Origin: Yoonia sp. SS1-5
GTDB lineage: Bacteria > Pseudomonadota > Alphaproteobacteria > Rhodobacterales > Rhodobacteraceae
NCBI RefSeq assembly: GCF_038443705.2
Contig: NZ_CP151767.2
Coordinates: forward strand, 3,587,501 to 3,651,500
Reading direction: 5' to 3'
DNA length: 64,000 nucleotides
In this document: piece by piece, positions 52,954 through 62,242 of the stretch
How positions within the stretch are numbered: the first letter of the stretch is position 1
Layout: every line of letters begins with the position of its first letter
The notes under the pieces: model-generated
What the model saw: only the letters and a program-made list of their open reading frames with translations
The model's database searches: none
Told to the model about the DNA's origin: nothing
Position numbers and translations under genes: made by a program

Positions 52954-53775
52954 CTAGCTTGGGCAGAGCGCTTCGACCTCAGGGCCATCATTGCCGACGG
53001 CCGCAATCAGGATCAATCTCCGCTCGACAGCCAAATCCAGCAATTTGTTGTAGGCGCCCGCCAGCGCCAGATTGACAAAGCGCACATCATTCTCTGCGAG
53101 CCAGTTGAGCGCGCGCAAGCGTTTCGGCGCCCGCCAAGGGTTCATCGCTGCCCTCAGTGCCAAAAACACTGGCGTTGTAGATCATCGCACCCACGAGTCG
53201 GCCCGACCCCGCCAAGGCCGTCGCCATATCTGTCCCGTGGCGGAGCGTCGGCGCCACGCCCTCAACGAGGGTCTATGAAACCACTCGCACGCCCGCAAGG
53301 GCGGGAACAGAGCTATCGACCCCGGTATCGACGATCCCAATTGGGGCGAGCGCGTGGCAGGCCCCCACATCCCACCGGATCAGCGCGTCGGCATACCTGC
53401 GTCTATCAGCCTGCACAGCATGCTGTTGCAGCCGATAAGCGTGATTGACCCCGACGGTTGCGGCGGGCACCTCGGCCTCCGACGTGGCAATTGCTTCGGC
53501 CCCGGTAACGCCATCGGGCAGCTGCCGGCGGAGAAGAACCAGATCTAGCCCGTTCAGGTCATCCACGGTCAGCACCCGAAGTTCTGCGCCTCTGCCGCTG
53601 ATTGCAATGCATTTGCCGTCGCACGGTCAGGCACGAGGGCCACTACGCGGTCGTCGTTCAGCAATGATGTTTAGGCGGTCTGCGCTTGCACCCCGAAACT
53701 TGTCACCACAGCGACCCCGCAAACAAGAAACAGAAGTGCGGCTCTCATTTTGGCAGGGCTGCGGGCTTTTTTCAT
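52954..53775 (-). pseudogene. S8 subtilisin-like serine protease, decayed and truncated
   Basis: The gene starts at ATG 53775 with AAGGAGA upstream and a signal peptide (MKKARSPAKMRAALLFLVCG onward). An in-frame TAA at 53673-53671 follows codon 34. The mature part resumes in the same frame (LLNDDRVVALVPDRATANAL), shifts frame near 53575-53588, shows the catalytic Asp in IGIVDTGVDS, meets TAG at 53275-53273, shows the catalytic His in RHGTDMATALAGSG, shifts frame in a GC run near 53108-53117, and reaches the oxyanion Asn in AAVGNDGPE. It ends at TAG 52956-52954 before the catalytic Ser. Two internal stops, two frameshifts and a missing 3' part make it non-functional. The SxGTS region is absent downstream. 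Confidence 0.87.
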
Positions 53776-53937
53776 GAATTGATGTCTCCTTCGCTTATCG
53801 GTGGTTGCAGCGGCAATTCATTAGGCGGCATAGATGGTTCGTCGGCGGCGGCTGGTGCGACAAAGAAAGAGTGAGGAATTGAACGCGGGTTCACCATAGG
53901 TCACGAAGTCTCAGTATCGGCTTATGTACAAGGGCGC

Positions 53938-54474
53938 ATGACCCCGGACGCGCGCCGGGCGTTTGCGGCTTTGCTGCTAAAGGACAAGGCTTTGGCGGCA
54001 GAGGTCGAAATATTACCGTCAGTTCGCGCTGAATTCGAAGGGACCACGCGCCATCCTGATCGGGAAAAGGGGTGGGCTGCACTGGAAGCCGCACTCGAAC
54101 AGCCACTTCGGCCAGCAAACGATAATCGCCGACCATAGGTGCCGATCCTGCGTTATGCAGGTGTGGCCGCCGCAGCGATAGCGATCTGACAGGTTGTCGC
54201 AGTGCCGCGTCTGGCCGAGGAAAGGATCGGGGAGGGGTTCAGCGTGGCCAGCGAGAACACGGGCCAAACCTTCGTCCTTCAGGTCCAATTTTTGCCGAAC
54301 ACCACGTTGGACGACATCGCCACAATACTGTTGCCCTTTAGCGGCACCATCAGCGATGGGCCAAGCGCAATTGGGTTGGTGCGTCTGGCCTTTGTAACAG
54401 AAGATGATCGCGCCCAAGGGTTGGAGGCGTTGCGCATGCGCTCGGATCTGGTGTCATTTATTGCCGAAGACTAG
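53938..54474 (+). pseudogene. Anti-sigma-factor-like membrane protein, interrupted by two in-frame stops
   Basis: A single frame runs from ATG 53938 to TAG 54472-54474 but is cut by TAG 54136-54138 and TGA 54187-54189. The first piece (66 residues) is a soluble helical N-terminus ending PLRPANDNRRP. Between the stops is the start of a membrane helix (ILRYAGVAAAAIAI), and after the TGA it continues QVVAVPRLAEE into a periplasmic domain FVLQVQFLPNTTLDDIATILLPFSG and ISDGPSAIGLVRLAF. The topology and the DGPSAIG pattern fit an anti-sigma factor. It converges on the sigma factor gene with a 9-base gap. The identity is moderately sure; that all three pieces were one gene is clear from the frame. 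Confidence 0.68.
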
Positions 54475-54483
54475 GCGTTGCAT

Positions 54484-55032
54484 CTAGCCGCCCAAGCGGC
54501 GCATTAGCGCTGCCTTCGCATGATAGATGCGCGTCTTAGTGGTGTCCGCGGGCCCGCCCTCCGCTTCCGAGATTTCCTGATAGTTCATGTCCTCGAAAAA
54601 TGCCAGTTGAGCAGCGATGCGGTGGTTGGGGCTTAGCGCGTCAATACATGCGCTGAGGCGCACCCGGTCCTGAGAGGCAATAGCGGCGGCCTCGGGGTTC
54701 GGGGCTGGATCAATACTGTCGGGCACTTCTTCCACAAAGGACAACCTGCCGCGTTTGCGCAGGGCGTCGACGACCTTGTTGCGTGTCATCGAAAAGAGCC
54801 GGGTCTCGACAGTCGATTGCCCTTTGAAGCGCACGGCGCTGTGCCAAAGCGCCACCATGGCGTCGTGGACCGCGCCGGCGGCGGTCTCAGGGCTCTGACA
54901 GCGGGAGCGCGCGAAGGCGTGATGACCATCACAATGGCGCAGGTAGAGCGCATGCATCGCCAATTTGTCGCCTGAGGCCAATTGCGCCCGCCAGTCACGA
55001 TCCACCTGGTCTGAGATCTCGCAATTGCTCAT
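54484..55032 (-). CDS. ECF-type sigma-70 family RNA polymerase sigma factor
   Basis: 182 residues from ATG 55032, preceded by GGAGGG; the frame stays open to 55191 without a better start. Region 2 is the block HAFARSRCQSPETAAGAVHD, MVALWHSAVRFKGQ and TRLFSMTRNKVVDALRKRGR. Region 4 is LSPNHRIAAQLAFFEDMNYQEISE with TTKTRIYHAKAALMRRL. The expected Trp after region 2.2 (SWLF in most relatives) is replaced by ETRLF. It is the only member of the locus with an unbroken frame. It is divergent from the RTX gene across 228 bases that must hold both promoters. Confidence 0.85.
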   Translation of the reverse strand: MSNCEISDQVDRDWRAQLASGDKLAMHALYLRHCDGHHAFARSRCQSPETAAGAVHDAMVALWHSAVRFKGQSTVETRLFSMTRNKVVDALRKRGRLSFVEEVPDSIDPAPNPEAAAIASQDRVRLSACIDALSPNHRIAAQLAFFEDMNYQEISEAEGGPADTTKTRIYHAKAALMRRLGG

Positions 55033-55260
55033 CGGCCCTCCGCGTTGGTCTTTGCTGCCTCGCGCAGAAGACAGGTCCAGAAGGACGGTCTGTTCCAGAG
55101 CACGTCTGAACCCTTCGGAGAAATTGTTTTGGAGGGTGCGGGACGTTGCCACTGTGCGGCGATTTGAAGACCGGGATTTTTTTGAACCCAATTGGGTGTC
55201 GCTCCGACCAAGGATCAGACCGGCCGTTGAAGCGGCTTAGATTCAGACAGGAGCTATCGG

Positions 55261-56515
55261 ATGACCCAACAAACGCAATAACCTTTTTCTGTGGCCGACC
55301 AAACGGTTCTGTCCTCGGCCAGCGCAGAAAAAACCCGCGCTGAGGTGGCCGAATTGTACGACGCGCTGACAGACTTTATGGAGGGCGACATTGAATTCAC
55401 TGCGTCTGGCAAACAGTTGAACCTGTGCGGTCGGGGCGGGGTCGTTGAAGAAATGCAGGTCGTCCGCGCCCTGATTGAAGCAGCGCAATCCATCCTGGAG
55501 ACGACCACCGAAACCCAGGAAGCCGCCGAAACTGTGGCTGACTTGACTGTGACGCTCAAGACCTCGCTGGATGTTGTGTCTAAACTGGGCGGGGTCTTTG
55601 GGTCAGCATTCAAGGTGGCCACGCAGTTCATCGACGGTGCGTTAGAGAAAATCGAGGACGGCGCCAATTCCTTTGAAAAGAAGCTAGGGAAATTCAACGA
55701 TCTGGCCGATGATTTGATCCCCGTTCTGGAAAACACGGCAGCCTTCTTCGAGGTCGGTCTCGAACCTTTGATCGAAGGCTACATTCGAGAGATCGGACAG
55801 CTGCGCGCGACGGTCGATATCCTGCACGATGCGGTGGATACCTTGGGACAAACCGTGCCAATTGCGGGCCTCGACACCGGCGCCGCCGCCGCCGGCACGC
55901 CGGAGCTGCCATTGCGCCTGGCGCAAGCGCTTGTCGGTGTCCAAGCCTACGCGGCACAAATGTCCGGCCAGGTTGACCGCTTGTCCAATGATGCTGGCCT
56001 GCCGGGTTCACGCTTTTTTGGGGGACGGGGATCGTGGGCTTGGGGCCATCGCCAGACAATTAGGTGGAACGCTGGATGTCATCGACACAGCCACCGGTGT
56101 TGTCGCTGAGGTCAATGGCGTCATCGGCTTTCTGGCCGACCCACTGGAACTGGTGGCCAATGTGGTCCGCCCGATCGAACCGTTGCTGAATGCATCGGGC
56201 CTTGTCTTCAAGTTCACGGTCGAGCCGATCCTAAACCCGATCATCAGAGCCACCGGCATCGAGCGCATTTTCAATCCTGCAATCGAATTGATCCTCGAAC
56301 TTGTCCCGGAGGTCGAAGGGATCGAGCGGCTGGGCGACGCGTTGTTTGCGGTCATCAACGAGACCATCGTCGAAAGCCTGGTAGGCTTTGCCGAGGAATA
56401 AGCCCTGGAAGAATTATTTGAGACAGACGAGGACGCGCGTGATCGCCATCGTGAAGGTGATCGCAACAGCGCCGAGCAGAAGAATAAAGATCAGACCAAG
56501 GAGTTGTTCGAGTAG
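55261..56515 (+). pseudogene. RTX gene fragment: helical N-terminal region
   Basis: About 410 codons rich in Ala, Glu, Leu and Val, with no cleavable signal, as expected for type I secretion. VVEEMQVVRALIEAAQSILETT and GQLRATVDILHDAVDTLGQTV (each cut short here) suggest long amphipathic helices or coiled coils. After the frame change at 56014-56024 it goes on as GDGDRGLGAIARQLGGTLDV and GFLADPLELVANVVRPIEPLL to FAEE-stop. The segment ALEELFETDEDARDRHREGD between the stops at 56399 and 56513 is an acidic-basic linker. It is not similar to a domain I can name. Confidence 0.7.
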
Positions 56516-57085
56516 ACCTCCACCGATGTGGCCACGGCTGTGGCCGTCTTTACCGGCGAACAATTTAGCGAGGCCGTCAAAGAGGCGCTGATCCGGCTCG
56601 TGACAAAGAACGTCCTTCCGCGCGACGTGGTTGACGAGGTACTGGACAAGGTCGCTAACGTGGACTTTGCTGATTTGGCGCCCGTGCAGAACGATGCCGG
56701 TGTGGACTTGCAACTCAGTGATGGCGTGATCCGGCTGGCCGATCCGGGACCGGCGGATGCAAACGGACGTATTATCCTCACCGGGACTGACCGCGACGAC
56801 ACATTGATTGACAATAACGGGTCAAATCTGTTGCAGGGCGGATCTGGCAGCGATTTATTCCTGGTGGCACAGGGAAATGACACTGTCGATGGTGGCGACG
56901 GCGAAGACTTTGTCTTGTTTAACGACAAGATCGCCAATTTCCGCTTCACCTATAGAATGGCGAACTGATCCTGCGGCACCTGACGCCCGAGGCGGCAGGT
57001 GTATACGCCGGGACGAACCAAATATCAGACGTAGAGCACTTCAAGTTCTCGGATGTCGGCGTGGCGGCCGAGGCGCTGGAGGATC
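56516..57085 (+). pseudogene. RTX gene fragment: first calcium-binding nonapeptide block
   Basis: The codons after TAG 56515 read VATAVAVFTGEQFSEAV and then the RTX motifs LTGTDRDDTLIDNNGSN, LQGGSGSDLFLVAQGNDTV and GGDGEDFVLFNDKIANFRFTY. At 56951-56961 the sense moves to another frame as ELILRHLTPEAAGVYAGTNQ and ISDVEHFKFSDVGVAAEALE. Glycine and aspartate spacing (GGxGxDxxx) is the classical parallel beta-roll. The following ISDVEHFKFSD is the usual connector in roseobacter RTX proteins. Confidence 0.78.
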
Positions 57086-58168
57086 GCCGATGTGGTGGCC
57101 GGGCCCGAGGATGCGTCCGACACCCCGCCCGAGGGCTTGACGCGCGACCGCGCGCGCTTGGTCAAAACAATCGAATTGGCTGATGGCGGGGCGGTGGCAA
57201 TCGCCTCCCCCGGTGCCAGGGCGACGGGAACCGCGCCGATGGAAGTGCGCGCACCACATGGTTCTGTCGTGGTCGCGGATATCGTCTTTGCGAACCAGGT
57301 AAGCGGTATCAATCTTGACGCGATTGCGCTGGTCAATGGCGACTTTGTTGTCGCATTCTCGCAGCAGGGCAACATCATCTACCAAGTGTTTGGTGCCGAT
57401 GGATCGGCTGTGTCTCCGCCTGACGTGATGGGTTTTGACGCCGGTCGAGCGAACACGATGAACGGCCCACCTGACGTCCTGGCCCATGCGGATAGCGGCT
57501 TTGCGCTCTTTTACTCTGTCCAGAGTGTTTTGCCGGCCTGGCGCGCGCAGAGGTTCGAGAATGACGGCACCCCTGCGGCCGAAGATTTCCTTACGAAAGT
57601 CAGCAAAGCACAACAGGTCTCGGCGGCCGAGCTGGTCAACGGAAATGTCGTCGTGACCTATCGCGAAGTGGCTGGTTTCGATCCCGACGTTCGCTTTGAC
57701 ATCTTGCGACCCGACGGGACGCTACAGGTTCAATTTCGTGAAATTGCGAGCGATTGGAGCAGCAATAACGACCTGCATGCGCTCGAGGTTGTGGCCCTGG
57801 CGGATGGAGGCTTTGTGATTCTTGTCGCCGATCACAAACGCGATCTGATCAAGATGCAGCGCTTTGACGCGAACGGTACTCTGGACAGCAGCAGCCAGGC
57901 CCTGAACCTCACCGCTAACGCGGACGCAATCTTGGCCGGTGTGGGCAGTGTTCGCGATATTGAGGCCGTGTTGCTTGATGGCGGCGATATCCAAATGTCC
58001 CTTATCGACGGCAACGGGCAGACGCAGACGATCGTCTTTGATGCCTACAATTCGCTCCGGGATTTGAACAAAGCACGAACGAGGCGGCAGGTGATGGGGG
58101 CATCGACCGTGTCTTCAGCACGGGAAACGTCAACGTTTTTGACGGGTACGACGGGGATGACGACCTGA
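57053..58168 (+). pseudogene. RTX gene fragment: propeller-like repeat region
   Basis: The open frame of 371 codons begins in overlap with the previous frame; real continuity starts near 57085 (ADVVAGPEDASDTPPEGL). Repeating units of about 50 residues follow the scheme L-ADGG-x-V-x-x-V/A ... x-x-FGADGS or QRFDANG: ELADGGAVAIAS, ALVNGDFVVAFSQQGN, VLAHADSGFALFYS, ELVNGNVVVTYREV, ALADGGFVILVADHK. Such repeats occur in large Ca-binding surface proteins. The sense leaves this frame at about 58060-58075; the remaining 30 codons are an artefact. Confidence 0.7.
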
Positions 58169-59328
58169 ATGGTGGTCAACGGTTTGACCGCTTCGAGGGT
58201 GGCGAGGGCAATGTCGTCCCGCGCGGCGGCAATGGGAATGACCGGATCCTCAGTGGTAGCGGCGCGGATGTGTTCGTATTCAACACCGAAACGGTGCCGC
58301 TGCACGATGAGACGACACTGGATGTCAGCGGCCTAGCCCTGAGCCTTGGGCAAGATGTTATTGCCGACTTCGACGTCGGCCAGGACAAGCAGAATCTACG
58401 CGATGTGGCCGGGGTAACGGATATGCGGGACCCGGATCTGGAGGTGACGCAGCAGGGCGCCGACACGGTGGTCAAGATCGACAACAGCAGTATCCTGCTG
58501 GAAGACGTCGTCGCCACTGACCTGACCATTGCCAACTTTCTGACGGACCGGCGAGTGGTCATGGAATATGGCGAGGTCACCATTAACGGCGACTTTGTCA
58601 CCGTCGATCTGGAGACCGATTTTGAAAACCCGGTGGTGCTGACGTTCATCAACGGCATCGCGCAAGACGGCGTCATCGACACCCGCATCCGCAATGTCGA
58701 AAGCGACAGCTTCGAAATCCGGCTGCAATCGGTGGATGACCAAGCGGCGCTGCTGGAAAAGATGGTGGATTTCGTGGTCGTTGAAGCAGGCGTCTATCAG
58801 TTGGAAAATGGTGCGGTCATCGAGGCTGGGCTGGTCAGCACTGACAAAGTCTACCAAAGCACCCTGCGCGAAGGCTTCGAGAGCGTGGAGCTTAGGGCCG
58901 ATTTCAATGGTGATGCGCCCGCTTCGTTTACCAGCGTAAACACGGTGAACGGTGGTGATTTTGTAACCGCACGGGCCGATGACATAACAGCCGACAGCTT
59001 TGAGCTGGCCCTCGCAGAGGCCGAGGCCAACACCGATGGTCACGTAGTCGAGGATATCGCATTCCTGGCGATTGAGCAGGGCGCTGTTGGCGATTTCACG
59101 ACTGATACGCTTTTTGTGAACTCTGATCGGCTGGCATTGGAAGCTGATGTCGATCTGATCCAAATCTCGGAATTGCGTGGCGCGGATACTGCCGTAATAC
59201 GCCATGACACCGCGACAGGTGAAATTTTCGTCCAAGAGGGCACAACTTTTGATCACGAAACAGGGCATGCATCTGATGGGATTTCCATGCTCGATTTGCG
59301 CTCAATGAAGGCTTCGTGTTCCGCTTAG
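58076..59328 (+). pseudogene. RTX gene fragment: second nonapeptide block and twin C-terminal domains
   Basis: In this frame ACG 58075 onward reads NEAAGDGGIDRVFSTGN, FDGYDGDDDLNGG and GGNGNDRILSGSGADVFVFN, a second RTX block. Then two copies of a C-terminal domain follow: NPVVLTFINGIAQDG, RIRNVESDSFEIRLQ and VDFVVVEAGVYQLENG (about 58630-58850), and ASFTSVNTVNGGDFVTAR, DITADSFELALAEAEANTDG and IAFLAIEQGAVG (about 58915-59095). The frame ends ..LDLRSMKASCSA, but another frame reads ALNEGFVFRLGAAPPSSS, so the true C-terminus may be there. No stop interrupts these 420 codons. Confidence 0.72.
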
Positions 59329-59631
59329 GCGCGGCACCGCCGTCGAGCAGCAACAATCGGCAACCAGAATAGCCGGTCGTTCCCCATGACCGGAACCCCA
59401 TTTTCTTCTCGGGATTTAGGGTTCTGACCCTAGGTCGCAGCAAAGGTCTGATCCGGGCCAGAACTCCGTAACATCTGGGCTGATATTGCGTGACACCGGG
59501 CATTGATAGGATACAGAAAATCTGCTGCAACCAGTCAAAGATGCGCGACGTTAGACGGCTTTGGAAATTGACGGGTTTACTTTTGGCCCATCCATTGGCT
59601 TTTTGCACATGTGGCGGGCGAAGGAGGCAAA
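59329..59631. other. Gap between the RTX pseudogene and nadD
   Basis: About 300 bases without a gene. An inverted repeat CCGGTC/GACCGG (59373-59378, 59388-59393) followed by AACCCCATTTTCTT could be the old terminator of the RTX gene. The TAG-type palindrome at 59416-59433 comes next. The right end must carry the nadD promoter and the ribosome site GAAGGAGG at 59620-59627. Confidence 0.55.
59416..59433. repeat. Short palindromic repeat, CTAGGGT type
   Basis: TTAGGGT-TCTG-ACCCTAG: 7-base arms with one mismatch at the outer pair. It differs from the copy at 39061 at two bases. It lies 87 bases beyond the end of the RTX pseudogene, the only copy not next to an intact stop codon, and its outer mismatch suggests decay. 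Confidence 0.65.
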
Positions 59632-60228
59632 GTGCGCGGATTTCCGTCAGCAAGAAAAGGGCAGGTGATCGGATTGTTGGGTGGATCGTTTGATCCGGCA
59701 CATGCAGGCCATGTGCATATCACCCGATCTGCCCTGAAGCGGTTTGGTCTGGACCACGTCTGGTGGTTGGTCAGCCCGGCGAACCCGCTCAAGACCCGCG
59801 GCCCCGCCCCGTTGGCAGAGCGTATGGTCGCCGCCCGCCGATTGATGCAGCATCCGCGCGTTCTGGTGACGGATCTGGAGGCCCGACTTGGCACCTTTTA
59901 CACCGCACAAACGCTATCAGCGCTGCAACGCCGCTATCCGGGGGTCCGTTTTGTGTGGCTGATGGGGGCTGACAACCTGACACAGTTCCATCGCTGGCAG
60001 GACTGGCGTTGGATCATGGATCACGTCGCCGTTGGGGTGCTTGCCCGACCGGGGGACCGGATATCAGCCCGCTTGTCAAAGACAGCGCGCATCTACCGCC
60101 ATGCCAGATTGCCAAAACAGGCAGCCCACAGTCTCGGCCGCAGGCAGGCACCAGCCTGGTCCTTTGTGAACCTGCCCATGTCGGACCAATCATCCAGCGC
60201 CATTCGCGCGCGCGGAGAGTGGCAGTGA
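59632..60228 (+). CDS. nadD: Nicotinate-nucleotide adenylyltransferase
   Basis: 198 residues from GTG 59632, four bases after GAAGGAGG; GTG 59611 is upstream of that site and so not used. The nucleotidyltransferase start is [18 protein letters not shown] (HxGH as HAGH), and the C-terminal [11 protein letters not shown] is the ISSTxIR equivalent. [17 protein letters not shown] is the family block. It makes deamido-NAD from nicotinate mononucleotide and ATP. It overlaps dacB by GTGA. Confidence 0.95.
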   Translation: MRGFPSARKGQVIGLLGGSFDPAHAGHVHITRSALKRFGLDHVWWLVSPANPLKTRGPAPLAERMVAARRLMQHPRVLVTDLEARLGTFYTAQTLSALQRRYPGVRFVWLMGADNLTQFHRWQDWRWIMDHVAVGVLARPGDRISARLSKTARIYRHARLPKQAAHSLGRRQAPAWSFVNLPMSDQSSSAIRARGEWQ

Positions 60229-61685
60229 TTGTCTCGCGACGCTTTGTGCTGGGGGGCGGCCTTTCGGCGGCTGCGACTGGAGCGGGCGCGGAGGCACCGC
60301 TAACCTCCATCAGGCCGCGCGCCCGGTTGCCGTTTCGGGGTGCTACCGCACAGATCATCGCTGCGGCGGGTCTGTCAGGGCAGGTGGGCTGCGTGCTTGC
60401 CGATCTGGCGACGGGGGAAAGCCTTGCGCGGGTGGCGGCGGACCTGCCCTTGCCACCGGCGAGTGTCGCAAAGGCCGTGACCGCGCTTTATGCGATGGAC
60501 GCGCTTGGCGCAGAGCATCGGTTTGAGACGCGCGTTTTTGCCGATGGTCCAATCGAAAACGGGGTTTTGAACGGAAATCTGATCCTGTCGGGCGGCGGGG
60601 ATCCGAACCTCGTCACCGATCAACTGGCAGAACTTGTGGATCGTCTGGCCGAAAAAGGCCTGCGCGAGGTTCGGGGCGATTTTCTGGTCTGGGATGATGC
60701 GCTGGCCAATCTGGATGAGATTGATCCGACCCAGTTGGACTATCTGGGATACAACCCGACAATCACGGGTCTGAACCTGAACTTCAATCGGGTCTATTTC
60801 GAATGGAAAAAGGCGGGTGACAGTTACAGTACCGGTCTGGATGCGCGCAGCGAAAAGCATCAGCCGCCAGTGACCACCGCGCGTATGCGCATCGTTGATC
60901 GCGAAAGCCCTGTTTTCACCTATCGCACGCAAGGCAATGTTGATGAATGGACGGTCGCCCGCCGGGCCTTGGGCAATGGCGGTTCGCGCTGGTTACCGGT
61001 GCGCAATCCCGCACTTTATGCCGGCGAGGTGTTTGCCACCTTTGCGCGCACGGCTGGCATTGTCCTGAAACCCGCAAAGGTGCATGGGGCCGAGCCCGCG
61101 GGCCAGGTTCTGGCCAGATATCGCAGCGTTCCGCTGGACCAGATGATGCGGGGTATGTTGCGCTATTCAACCAATATCACCGCAGAGGCCGCCGGTCTGG
61201 CTGCCACGCAGATGCTGTCTGGGCAGCAGCGCGGTCTGCGTACCTCGGCCCTGGGCATGGCGCGTTGGGCAAGCGACCGGGCCGCGATTGCCCCCACTTT
61301 CGTGGATCATTCCGGATTGGGTGACGCCGCCCGCGTGACCGCGTCGGATATGGTGCAGTTATTGACCGCCGAGGGGATTGCGCCGCAGTTGCGCCCGCTT
61401 CTGAAACGTATTGACCTGCTGGATGGCAATCGCAAGGTGATCCGCAATCACCCGGGTCTTGTTCAGGCAAAAACCGGTACGCTGAATTTTGTATCCAGCC
61501 TGGCGGGATATGTTCGCACGGCGTCGGGCCGGGATCTGGCTTTTGCGTTTTTCGGGGCGGATTTGGAGGCGCGCGCCGCTGGCAAGGCGCTGGGGGGTGA
61601 GGCACCGCGTGGTGCGGCACCCTGGAACCGGTCGGCGAAGGCCTTGCAGCAACGCCTGCTGCAATACTGGATCAAGGCCAGCTAG
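60225..61685 (+). CDS. dacB: D-alanyl-D-alanine carboxypeptidase/endopeptidase (PBP4, DacB family)
   Basis: 486 residues from GTG 60225, overlapping nadD; the open frame extends to 60009 within nadD. The N-terminus [20 protein letters not shown] looks like a twin-arginine export signal (SRRFVLGG). The penicillin-binding motifs are SVAK (SxxK, about 85), STN in [12 protein letters not shown] and KTG in [12 protein letters not shown]. It cleaves peptidoglycan stem peptides in the periplasm. The TAG stop is part of the palindrome at 61682-61699. Confidence 0.93.
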   Translation: MIVSRRFVLGGGLSAAATGAGAEAPLTSIRPRARLPFRGATAQIIAAAGLSGQVGCVLADLATGESLARVAADLPLPPASVAKAVTALYAMDALGAEHRFETRVFADGPIENGVLNGNLILSGGGDPNLVTDQLAELVDRLAEKGLREVRGDFLVWDDALANLDEIDPTQLDYLGYNPTITGLNLNFNRVYFEWKKAGDSYSTGLDARSEKHQPPVTTARMRIVDRESPVFTYRTQGNVDEWTVARRALGNGGSRWLPVRNPALYAGEVFATFARTAGIVLKPAKVHGAEPAGQVLARYRSVPLDQMMRGMLRYSTNITAEAAGLAATQMLSGQQRGLRTSALGMARWASDRAAIAPTFVDHSGLGDAARVTASDMVQLLTAEGIAPQLRPLLKRIDLLDGNRKVIRNHPGLVQAKTGTLNFVSSLAGYVRTASGRDLAFAFFGADLEARAAGKALGGEAPRGAAPWNRSAKALQQRLLQYWIKAS

Positions 61686-61699
61686 GGTCAAGACCCTAG
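61682..61699. repeat. Palindromic repeat containing the dacB stop codon
   Basis: CTAGGGT-CAAG-ACCCTAG, a perfect 7-base stem. The dacB TAG is 61683-61685 inside the left arm. Four T (61700-61703) follow on the plus strand, so this copy could also terminate transcription of dacB. The convergent TerB-like gene ends 10 bases further on. Confidence 0.82.
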
Positions 61700-61709
61700 T
61701 TTTCCGGCG

Positions 61710-62129
61710 TCACAGTGTCATGTGCCGCGCGCGCGCCCCGCGTTCAATGGCGGCCGCATGCAATCTGTCAATGCGCAGCTCATCGCGGACTTCTTCCAGC
61801 ATCCGGGCTTCGGGACCCATGATCATGCCGTCGGCAGCAGCCACATCACATGACAACGCGTAGGCCGTTTCGAACAAACGCTCGGGCAGGGCCTTTCGGA
61901 TCAGTCCAAACAGCGTTTCAAGCCCGTCTTCCGGTTCCAGAAGCTCAAACACTTTTTGCGAGATCAGCGGCACACGTTCGGGCTCGTATCCTGCAAATAC
62001 CGGCAGGTTGTTGATGACATTGCTCATCTTGACAAGTTCCGAGGTGCGGATGTTTTCGTCAGATGCGGATACGGCGATCATGATCGCGACAAGCGCGTCC
62101 TGTTCCGTCATTGGGGCGTCTTCAAGCAT
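61710..62129 (-). CDS. TerB-like protein (tellurite resistance TerB family fold)
   Basis: 139 residues from ATG 62129 (GGAAG upstream); the frame extends ten codons further. It is all-helical with ALVAIMIAVSASDENIRTSEL near the start, and the second half has ETAYALSCDVAAADGMIMGPEARML, whose DG-containing loop is the TerB acidic metal-like site. No other ter gene is nearby, so tellurite resistance is not implied. The function is unknown, as for most single-domain members. It is divergent from the lysyl-tRNA synthetase gene. Confidence 0.82.
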   Translation of the reverse strand: MLEDAPMTEQDALVAIMIAVSASDENIRTSELVKMSNVINNLPVFAGYEPERVPLISQKVFELLEPEDGLETLFGLIRKALPERLFETAYALSCDVAAADGMIMGPEARMLEEVRDELRIDRLHAAAIERGARARHMTL

Positions 62130-62242
62130 GGTGCTTCCTTTGCGTTCTTCTTGCACCATTTATTGACGCTGTGCGGCGCTCGCAATAGGGAGTGCGTTCA
62201 AGCGGTGGTCATTGGGGCCGCCTTTCGTGTGTGAGAGATACC

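Larger units (their letters stand above)
55261..59328 (+). pseudogene. Large RTX-type calcium-binding protein, decayed
   Basis: This is one former gene of about 1,350 codons. It starts at ATG 55261 with AGGAG upstream, then TAA at 55279-55281 (codon 7). Further in-frame stops are TAA 56399-56401 and TAG 56513-56515. Frame changes lie in the T6G5 run at 56014-56024, near 56951-56961, near 57080-57090 and near 58060-58075; a fifth near 59300 is possible. Across each break the protein sense continues in another frame, which shows decay rather than separate genes. Order of parts: helical N-terminus, first RTX block, propeller-like repeats, second RTX block, twin C-terminal domains. RTX proteins are exported by type I secretion; no secretion genes are in the window. 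Confidence 0.85.

Noticed and set aside
52954-59328. Programmed stop-codon readthrough or recoding as an explanation for the many in-frame stops
   Set aside because: All three stop codons are involved, frameshifts occur in the same genes, no recoding signal is visible, and the protease lacks its catalytic serine. Decay is simpler.
52954-59328. Mobile element or prophage as the source of the broken locus
   Set aside because: No transposase, integrase, attachment repeat or tRNA boundary is visible on either side.
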